Shown: positions 1 through 5,534 of the stretch, piece after piece
Layout of the letters: each line of letters starts with the position of its first letter
How positions within the stretch are numbered: position 1 is the stretch's first letter
The notes under the pieces: generated by a model
The model's database searches: none
Told to the model about the DNA's origin: nothing
Seen by the model: the letters and a program-made list of their open reading frames with translations, nothing else
Assembly: GCA_003649845.1 (NCBI GenBank)
Contig: QMTB01000101.1
Location: 1-5,941 of the forward strand
Direction: 5' to 3'
Length of the DNA stretch: 5,941 nucleotides
DNA from: Thermoplasmata archaeon
Lineage (GTDB): Archaea > Thermoplasmatota > E2 > DHVEG-1
Translations under genes and position numbers: made by a program

Positions 1-936
1 ATCATCCTCAGTTTCCTCAAATAGCCAAGTTGTAAGATACCTCTCTCCGGTATCTGGTAAAACAACTACGACTAGTTTCCCTTCATTCTCAGAGCGACTA
101 GCTACTTTCACTGCTGCATGCATAGCAGCACCAGAGGATATACCAGCTAGTATACCTTCTTCTCTAGCTAATCGTTTACTCATAATACCCGCATCTCTAC
201 TTGAAACAGTTATAACTTCATCTATTATTTCTATATTAAGAACCTCTGGTATGAATCCTGCTCCGATTCCTTGAATACTATGTAGCCCAGGTTCTCCTCC
301 AGATAACACCGGTGATTCAGATGGTTCTACTGCAATAATTTTTACTTCCGGTTTCAATTTTTTTATGGTTTCACCAACCCCTGTTAAAGTTCCTCCAGTT
401 CCAACTCCTGCTATAAATATATCTATTTTCCCATCAGTGTCTCTCCATATTTCTTGACCTGTAGTTCTTCTATGGATATCTGGATTAGCAAGGTTTTTAA
501 ATTGTTGAGGCATAAAATATCCCTCAGGATTCTCAGAGAGGATTTCATCGGCTTTTTCAATAGCACCTTTCATACCTTTTTCACCAGGTGTAAATATTAT
601 CTCTGCACCAAAGATTTTCAATAGTTTCCTCCGTTCAATACTCATCGTATCTGGCATAGTCAAGATACATCTATATCCTTTAACTGCTGCAACCCATGCT
701 AAGGCTATACCAGTGTTACCTGAGGTTGGTTCTATTATAGTCATTCCCTTCTTTAGAACACCTTTCTCTTCTGCTGCATTAATCATAGCGAGGCCGATTC
801 TATCTTTTACACTTCCACATGGATTGAAACTTTCTAATTTAGCAGCTATTTTACCAGGTAATGCAGATGAAATTCGATTTATCCAAACAAGTGGGGTATC
901 TCCTACTAGATATGTCATATCTTTTGCTATTCTCAT
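1..936 (-). CDS. cysK: Cysteine synthase (O-acetylserine sulfhydrylase), PLP enzyme; C-terminus cut by window edge
   Basis: This cytoplasmic PLP enzyme makes cysteine from O-acetylserine and sulfide, the second step after the adjacent serine acetyltransferase. I read 312 codons without a stop. The family is usually about 305-320 residues, so only the last few residues are missing. Visible landmarks: SVKDR at 42-46 with the PLP Schiff-base lysine K44; the substrate loop TSGNTG at 71-76; QQF at 144-146; the PLP phosphate loop GVGTGGT at 177-183; GIGAGFIP at 223-230; SSGAA at 267-271; PDTGERYL at 294-301. All catalytic elements are intact. The ATG at 934-936 is preceded by GGAGAG (947-952, 10 nt spacer). 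It is the last visible gene of the minus-strand operon, 32 bp after the acetyltransferase stop. Cystathionine beta-synthase or a CysM-type enzyme is possible in principle, but the motif set and the neighbour favour CysK. Confidence 0.95.
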   Translation of the reverse strand, partial: MRIAKDMTYLVGDTPLVWINRISSALPGKIAAKLESFNPCGSVKDRIGLAMINAAEEKGVLKKGMTIIEPTSGNTGIALAWVAAVKGYRCILTMPDTMSIERRKLLKIFGAEIIFTPGEKGMKGAIEKADEILSENPEGYFMPQQFKNLANPDIHRRTTGQEIWRDTDGKIDIFIAGVGTGGTLTGVGETIKKLKPEVKIIAVEPSESPVLSGGEPGLHSIQGIGAGFIPEVLNIEIIDEVITVSSRDAGIMSKRLAREEGILAGISSGAAMHAAVKVASRSENEGKLVVVVLPDTGERYLTTWLFEETEDD

Positions 937-968
937 TATATCTCATCTCTCCATAATTTTTTTTTTAT

Positions 969-1895
969 TTAAATCCCTTCACCAAACATAAACTGTTGAA
1001 CCCTTGTTCTATATTGAACTATTCTCGATCCAGGTGGTACATCTTTTGTAATCCATACATTACCACCTATAACACTTCCTTTACCTATACGAACACGTCC
1101 TACTATAGTAGCTCCAGAGTATATAATAACATCATCCTCAACTATCGGATGCCTAGGGATTCCTTTTACAGGGTTACCATCTTTATCTAATGGAAAACTT
1201 TTGGCACCCAATGTCACTCCTTGGTAGACTCTGACGTTTCGACCTATTATACATGTTTCTCCAATTACTATACCTGTACCATGATCCATGAAGAAATATT
1301 CTCCTATATCTGCACCAGGATGTATATCTATACCAGTTTCTGAATGAGCCATCTCAGTTAATATCCTAGGTATAAGAGGAACCTCAAGTTTATAGAGCTC
1401 ATGAGCTACTCTATAGTTTACAAGAGCTCTTATACTAGGATAGCAGAATATGGTTTCTCCTGTACTTTTTGCAGCTGGATCTCCTCTATAGGCAGCTTGT
1501 ACATCTGTAGAAAGCATTTTAGATATATAAGGTAATTTTTTAATCAATCCAAGCGCTGTTTCTTCTGCTTTCTCTTGACATTCTTTCATATCTTTATCGG
1601 TATTTATACATTCAAAACAGAATCCTCTTAAGATCTGCTCTGATAATAAATGGTATACTCTATCTATAGAAGCACCTATGCGATGGTGGAGTGTTTTTGA
1701 TGTAAAAGTAGAATCACCATAATAACCGGGAAATAGAACACCTCTCAATGTATACATTACCTCGTTTAATTTATCTATAGATGGCATCTCTGCAAAATGA
1801 TTGATATCAGAAGAATGATAAATACTATCTCTACAGAGCTCTCTAACTACATCCTCAATAACATCTCCAGGGTTACTATCAAATTTCTCTTCCAT
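969..1895 (-). CDS. cysE: Serine O-acetyltransferase (SAT), left-handed beta-helix hexapeptide enzyme
   Basis: It transfers acetyl from acetyl-CoA to L-serine, giving O-acetylserine for the adjacent cysteine synthase. The protein is 308 residues. An alpha-helical N-terminal region (about 1-180) includes the conserved stretch DVQAAYRGDP (131-140) with D131 and D139. The hexapeptide-repeat beta-helix follows (about 185-290): IHPGA 191-195, DHGTG 204-208 with the catalytic Asp/His pair D204-H205, and H249 in PRHP. The roughly 130-residue region before the first active-site motif is longer than in E. coli CysE and resembles the long EpsC-type SATs. The last residues are GEGI. A terminal isoleucine is what other SATs insert into the CysK active site to form the cysteine synthase complex. 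ATG 1893-1895 has SD GGAGG (1904-1908, 8 nt spacer) and lies inside the end of the upstream thiolase gene (17 bp overlap), which suggests translational coupling. Confidence 0.95.
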   Translation of the reverse strand: MEEKFDSNPGDVIEDVVRELCRDSIYHSSDINHFAEMPSIDKLNEVMYTLRGVLFPGYYGDSTFTSKTLHHRIGASIDRVYHLLSEQILRGFCFECINTDKDMKECQEKAEETALGLIKKLPYISKMLSTDVQAAYRGDPAAKSTGETIFCYPSIRALVNYRVAHELYKLEVPLIPRILTEMAHSETGIDIHPGADIGEYFFMDHGTGIVIGETCIIGRNVRVYQGVTLGAKSFPLDKDGNPVKGIPRHPIVEDDVIIYSGATIVGRVRIGKGSVIGGNVWITKDVPPGSRIVQYRTRVQQFMFGEGI

Positions 1896-2571
1896 TTTCC
1901 TCTCCTCCGTAATTTAAAAAGATTTCATCTAAAAAATCTATCTCAGAGTTTATATGCCATGCATCATCTATTTTCATGAAATCTACTATTTTATTGACTC
2001 TACCTTTAGCATCTCTTAATTTTACCTTTACTTTTTTATGCATTTTTGCATCACTATATCTAATACATAGATTTCCTGTTTCTTCAATATCCCTTCTATT
2101 TTTTCCTTTTCTAAGTAATGTGATTGGACTTCCTGTATCAACTACCTCTAACAATATATCTTCTTCTCTAGCAAATCTCTGTATAATCTGATTCTCCATT
2201 TCGTTTCTTCCAACAACTACTTTTGATCCACTAGGTAACCGGAAATGCCTACCATATCTTAGTAGACGCAACTCCTCTAAACTATCTTCTCCATGTTGGA
2301 ATGCATCTCTAATTCTTTCTGCAAAGTTTGGATCAGTTAATCTACATCCTCCAGCAGGACATGGATAATCCTTTATATTAAATTCCTCAGCCAGTTTCAT
2401 CTGAGTTATTCTTCTTCTACCAGTGATCGCTAAGAGTTTTTCTCTATCTACTAAACCTGATTTCTCAGGCAAAGTTGGTTCAAGTAATCTAGCTGAAAGA
2501 GGTCTTAAAACTAAGCCTTCTAAACCAGATTCTTTTTCAATAATCTTCATAGCTCGTCTATGTTGAGACAT

Positions 2572-2575
2572 GGGG
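2572..2575 (-). other. Frameshift site 2 in the thiolase gene: run of four C on the coding strand
   Basis: On the coding strand the middle frame reads CAG AGA CCC CAT GTC TCA ACA TAG and ends at 2558. Dropping one C gives CAG AGA CCC ATG TCT CAA, which restores GQRPMSQHRR, the expected junction for this family. The lesion is therefore one extra C. The downstream frame begins with the ATG at 2569-2571 but shows no convincing SD. Confidence 0.88.
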
Positions 2576-2779
2576 TCTCTGTCCCAATACCTCTCCTGTG
2601 AATATAAAAGAAGCTCCTATCTCCTGCATGAACTTCTTTGCCCTCTGAAACATAAATATTCTACAGTCTATACATGGATTCATATTCCTTCCATAACCAT
2701 ATTTCGGATTCTTTATTATATCTATGTAATCTCTATCAACCTTGATTATCTTCAATGGTATCCCAAATTTTTCTGCCAC

Positions 2780-2786
2780 TTTTTTT
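2780..2786 (-). other. Frameshift site 1 in the thiolase gene: run of seven A on the coding strand
   Basis: On the coding strand the incoming frame reads GAA GCT AAA AAA AGT GGC and stops at about 2736. The family-like continuation VAEKFGIPL starts from GTG GCA, one base later. The run is one A too long, so a single skipped A restores the frame. A possible restart, ATG at 2792-2794, lies just upstream in the second frame behind AAAGGG with an 8-nt spacer, so the middle segment could also be started independently. Confidence 0.85.
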
Positions 2787-2929
2787 AGCTTCATGTTGGC
2801 AACCCTTTCTAGTGCAGGTACAGAAAGGCGTAATAAAGTTTAAAGCATATACATTGATACCTTGATCTAACATCAACTTAACAGCTAATGAGCTATCTAA
2901 TCCACCTGATAGTAAACCTACTGCTTTAA

Positions 2930-3973
2930 TCATAATCCTATATACCTCGCATATAGAGATTTTGCAGTTTTTTCATCCTCTGCACCGTATATAATCGCCC
3001 TTCCATTTCTAAAAATATTTATCTCATAGTTTTTAATTTTAAATTTTAGAAGAACTTCATCGATACTTACCTCTCCTATTGATTCTAATTCCTGTTTCAA
3101 TTCCTTGAATGAAATCTTATTACTACCTGCAGGAGTGATTTGAAATCCATCTGTTCCACAGAGTTTTATTATCGATGTCTTCAATTCTGATTTTAGGAAC
3201 TGGAAATTATGTTTGACACAACACTCACAACTCTCATTTTTCTTAATATTTATAGAGTGAAATTCATGAGTCCATATATCATAAACTATTAGATGTCTAT
3301 TGAAATTGTTTTTATCTAGCAGTATTTTGATTGCCTCAGTAGTTTCTATAGATGCAATTACAGTTGGAATGGAATTTAATACTCCAAGAGTATCACAAGT
3401 TGGTAGTGAACCTGCCTTGGGTAGATTAGGTAGAATACATCTAAAACATGGGGTTTTACCAGGAAGGATATTCATACTCATACCTTGAGTCCCCACAGCA
3501 CCCCCATATATCCAAGGTATATCATGTTTGATACAAGCGTCGTTTATCAAAAAACGAGTTAACATATTGTCTGTTCCATCTAATACTATATCCATATCCC
3601 CAATTATCTTCTCTATATTTTTAGCTGTAACATCCTCAATTACCGCTTCTATCTCTACATCAGCATTTATACACCTTAGTTTATCAGTAGCAGCTGATGC
3701 TTTTGGTAAACCTATATCCCTTTCATCATACAGATTCTGTCTTTGTAAATTACTTAATTCAACTAGATCTCTATCAACTATTCTAACGAAACCTATTCCA
3801 ATTCTCACGAGATTATTTGCAATAGTACTACCAAGTGCACCACACCCTATTATAACTACTCGACTATTGAATAGTTTTCTCTGTCCTTTTTTACCTATTT
3901 CTTTTAGTATAATTTGTCTGCTATACCTCTCATCTCTATCATATATCCTATCTTTCTTCTCAATTGGAATCAT
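2930..3973 (-). CDS. ThiF/MoeB/HesA-family E1-like adenylyltransferase with extra C-terminal domain
   Basis: The family adenylates the C-terminal Gly-Gly of a ubiquitin-like sulfur carrier (ThiS, MoaD, CysO and similar) so it can be thiocarboxylated. The protein is 347 residues. The Rossmann core has GCGALG at 43-48, D67 and D69 in VDRDLVE, N75/R78 in SNLQRQ, and DGTDN at 132-136. Structural zinc would be held by CFRC (C176, C179) and CECC (C249, C252). The family's active cysteine is probably C193 in PTCDTLG. Residues about 285-347 form an added small domain ending SLYARYIGL. ATG 3971-3973 follows AAGGG (3983-3987, 9 nt spacer). It is the first gene of the minus-strand operon and overlaps the thiolase by ATGA. 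ThiF and MoeB cannot be separated by sequence alone, and no carrier protein is encoded in the window, so I give no symbol. Confidence 0.92.
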   Translation of the reverse strand: MIPIEKKDRIYDRDERYSRQIILKEIGKKGQRKLFNSRVVIIGCGALGSTIANNLVRIGIGFVRIVDRDLVELSNLQRQNLYDERDIGLPKASAATDKLRCINADVEIEAVIEDVTAKNIEKIIGDMDIVLDGTDNMLTRFLINDACIKHDIPWIYGGAVGTQGMSMNILPGKTPCFRCILPNLPKAGSLPTCDTLGVLNSIPTVIASIETTEAIKILLDKNNFNRHLIVYDIWTHEFHSINIKKNESCECCVKHNFQFLKSELKTSIIKLCGTDGFQITPAGSNKISFKELKQELESIGEVSIDEVLLKFKIKNYEINIFRNGRAIIYGAEDEKTAKSLYARYIGL

Positions 3974-4004
3974 ATTTTTTAACCCTTAATTATGTTAAAA
4001 TCAC

Positions 4005-4044
4005 CGTTAATTCTATATACTTCTCCACATATTTAGAATTAACG
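4005..4044. promoter_or_regulatory. Inverted repeat (15-bp arms) in the divergent intergenic region; candidate operator
   Basis: The left arm (4005-4019, CGTTAATTCTATATA) and the right arm (4030-4044, TATTTAGAATTAACG) are reverse complements at 14 of 15 positions. The only mismatch is 4016/4033, and the spacer is 10 nt. The outer 11 bp are perfect. The repeat lies 31 bp before the thiF-like ATG and 49 bp before the capK-like ATG, so one site could control both directions. TATACT (4016-4021) inside the left arm is a possible -10 element for the rightward genes, and the complementary strand has a TATATA that could serve leftward. No convincing -35 was found. No U-tract follows either arm, which argues against a terminator. 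Confidence 0.6.
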
Positions 4045-4075
4045 ATTGTTAAGTATAGACTGTACAGGAATAATC

Positions 4076-4083
4076 AAGGAGGT
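4076..4083 (+). promoter_or_regulatory. Strong Shine-Dalgarno site that fixes the start of the capK-like gene
   Basis: AAGGAGGT is an 8-base match to the 16S anti-SD, 10 nt before ATG 4094-4096. The same frame is open further upstream to a TTG at 4046, which has no SD and touches the inverted repeat. The ATG at 4094 is therefore the better start. Confidence 0.85.
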
Positions 4084-4093
4084 TCTAGAGTCG

Positions 4094-5509
4094 ATGAATC
4101 CTCTAGTTAATCCAAACATTATGTTACCCTTCATCAAAAGCTATCTAATAGAGCGTAATCGAATAGAGAGGATGAACGAGGGACAGCTGAAGAGATATAA
4201 AGATAAACTTCTAAGAAGAATGGTTCAATATGCATACACCGTACCACTTTATAGAAGGAAATATAAAGAGGCAGGAGTCCACCCAGAGGATATAAAAGGT
4301 ATAGAGGATATATACAAACTGCCATTTATATCAAGACAAGATTTAAATAAAGATTTTCCAGATGGGATAATACCTCCTAGTTTTAATAAAAACGATGGTT
4401 ATATAATATGTACAGGTGGTACTACAACCAAATACTGTTGTAACAGTGGAGCACAACCAGTGTGCATATATACAGATGCCCTATCTCTACTTAAAGGTTC
4501 TATAATTACCTTTAGAAGTAATAAAGCCTTTGGATTCAACTGGAGGAAAACCAAGTTTGCACATATAGGAAATTTCAATCCTTTCAAATATGATAAAGTC
4601 TTCGAGAAAAATATTATTTCACCAGCTCGAAGATTCTTCTCTTTTAAAAATTATCTATCTATGCAAGCATCTAATAAAACAATGGAGATAATCAAGAAAC
4701 TAGAGAATTTCAAACCAGATGTAATAATATCATATCCCGCTATATTTCAAGATATAGCTTATCTCAAAAGAAAAGGATATGGCAGGGAGATAAAACCTAG
4801 AATCCTTCTAGTAGGAGGAGCAATGCTAGATGAATATACTAGAAGTTATGTAGAAGATGCTTTTGGATGTAAAATGTATAATACCTATGCATCTTGTGAA
4901 TCCGGAGCAGAAATAGCATTTGAATGTAAATATAGAAATTGGCATATTCATGATGATTTCTTTCACATTGAAGCTATAGATGAAGATATGAAACCTGTAG
5001 CTCCAGGTGAGAGAGGGCGTATCGTTCTAACTAAACTATGGGGTAGAGGAACACCTATCATAAGATATACTGGTATGAATGATTGGATAACACTAGGGAA
5101 TGGAGAAAAATGTTCTTGCGGCTTAAAAAGCCCTATTTTTGGGAGACCAGTTGAAGGTAAGATATCTTTTAATATAGTTTTACCAGATGGACAGATTATT
5201 CCTCCTAGTAGATTCTTGTTTATATCAGAGATTTTACTTAACCTAGGTACTTTCAAAGTGAAAAGATTTCAGATTATTCAAAAGAAAATCGATGAGATAG
5301 ATATATTATTGGTAATCGATAGAGATCTTAAAGAGGATAAACCATCTTTTGATGAGATGGCAAAAAGGATAAAAGAAAGATATCTCAAAGAAACAGGTCC
5401 TGAGGTTGAGATAAATGTCATAGAAGTTGAAGAGATAAAGGAAGAAATCTCTGGAAAACCTGCACCTATTCTTATCTCTTATGTAAATCAAGATAAATGT
5501 GTAATATGA
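4094..5509 (+). CDS. PaaK/CapK-like adenylate-forming enzyme (phenylacetate-CoA ligase family), substrate unknown
   Basis: The protein is 471 residues from ATG 4094. The family activates a carboxylate as acyl-AMP and usually passes it to CoA; relatives also make coenzyme F390 or act in polysaccharide synthesis. Landmarks: the N-terminal signature YTVPLYRRKY (48-57) followed by KLPFISRQDL; an ATP loop at 106-119 (CTGGTTTKYCCNSG); YASCESG (265-271), equivalent to the YGSTE core motif; RYTGMNDW (324-331) with the ribose-binding aspartate D330; CSCG (C340, C342), as in PaaK; GRPVEGK; and a C-terminal small domain with SGK (453-455) where the catalytic lysine is expected. The ATP loop is odd: it has TTTK where TTGK is usual, and two extra cysteines (C115, C116). 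It heads the rightward operon, 25 bp before an IscU-like gene, a context that hints at sulfur or Fe-S chemistry rather than aromatic degradation. The substrate cannot be inferred. Confidence 0.85.
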   Translation: MNPLVNPNIMLPFIKSYLIERNRIERMNEGQLKRYKDKLLRRMVQYAYTVPLYRRKYKEAGVHPEDIKGIEDIYKLPFISRQDLNKDFPDGIIPPSFNKNDGYIICTGGTTTKYCCNSGAQPVCIYTDALSLLKGSIITFRSNKAFGFNWRKTKFAHIGNFNPFKYDKVFEKNIISPARRFFSFKNYLSMQASNKTMEIIKKLENFKPDVIISYPAIFQDIAYLKRKGYGREIKPRILLVGGAMLDEYTRSYVEDAFGCKMYNTYASCESGAEIAFECKYRNWHIHDDFFHIEAIDEDMKPVAPGERGRIVLTKLWGRGTPIIRYTGMNDWITLGNGEKCSCGLKSPIFGRPVEGKISFNIVLPDGQIIPPSRFLFISEILLNLGTFKVKRFQIIQKKIDEIDILLVIDRDLKEDKPSFDEMAKRIKERYLKETGPEVEINVIEVEEIKEEISGKPAPILISYVNQDKCVI

Positions 5510-5520
5510 AGGTATTAGCT

Positions 5521-5529
5521 AGAGGTGAT
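5521..5529 (+). promoter_or_regulatory. Strong Shine-Dalgarno site for the IscU-like gene
   Basis: AGAGGTGAT matches the 3' half of the extended anti-SD complement (GGAGGTGAT) except at one base. Counting 9 nt from the GAGG core lands on ATA at 5535-5537 rather than on ATG, GTG or TTG. The ATG at 5528-5530 lies inside the SD and runs into TGA after 12 codons. Confidence 0.65.
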
Positions 5530-5534
5530 GGAAA

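Larger units (their letters stand above)
1879..2933 (-). pseudogene. PP-loop tRNA thiolase (ThiI/MnmA-like 4-thiouridine synthase type) with NFACT-R-like C-terminal domain, broken by two +1 frameshifts
   Basis: Three consecutive reading frames together spell one protein. Removing one A near 2780-2786 and one C near 2572-2575 gives 350 residues. Residues 1-51 carry the ATP-pyrophosphatase loop SGGLDSS (9-15) and cysteines C38, C40, C45. Residues 52-120 carry NPCIDCR (C87, C90) and the motif GEVLGQRP. Residues 121-350 begin MSQHRR, carry CPAGGC (C191, C196), then an RNA-binding NFACT-R-like segment from about 220 (YGRHFRLPSG, VVVGRNE). The family thiolates tRNA uridine by ATP activation; the cysteine sets could be catalytic or hold an Fe-S cluster (inference). 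ATG 2931-2933 overlaps the thiF-like stop as ATGA, with GAGG at 2945-2948. There are no in-frame stops apart from the two lesions and all motifs survive. Recent inactivation, sequencing error, or recoding are all possible. The exact tRNA position modified cannot be read from the sequence. Confidence 0.85.
3974..4093. other. Divergent intergenic region between the two operons
   Basis: These 120 bp are the only non-coding stretch long enough to hold promoters for both operons. They contain the leftward SD AAGGG (3983-3987), the inverted repeat at 4005-4044 and the rightward SD AAGGAGGT (4076-4083). I see no tRNA, riboswitch-like fold or terminator here. The interval is very AT-rich, so individual promoter hexamers cannot be assigned with confidence. 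Confidence 0.7.

Noticed and set aside
957..966. T10 run as a rho-independent terminator
   Set aside because: The run is T only on the plus strand, where no gene ends. The operon transcript carries A10, and no GC-rich stem lies next to it.
713..991. Plus-strand open frame opposite cysK, and similar antisense frames across the window
   Set aside because: They lie entirely or almost entirely opposite well-supported genes, have no recognisable domain or SD, and look like by-products of the AT-rich coding pattern.
2780..2794. Programmed -1 frameshift on the A AAA AAG-like slippery run
   Set aside because: A -1 shift does not lead into the VAEKFG frame. Only +1 or -2, or loss of one A in the transcript, does.
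2558..2933. Three separate small genes instead of one broken thiolase
   Set aside because: The pieces join into one contiguous PP-loop, cysteine-motif and NFACT-R-like protein after removing one base at each of two homopolymers. The third piece lacks an SD.
4005..4044. Inverted repeat as a transcription terminator
   Set aside because: It lies between divergent starts, not after any gene, and the stem is AT-rich with no following U-tract.
4046..4093. Upstream extension of the capK-like gene to a TTG at 4046 (16 extra residues)
   Set aside because: No SD precedes the TTG and it abuts the inverted repeat, whereas ATG 4094 has an 8-base SD at 10 nt. The extra residues also encode the SD itself.
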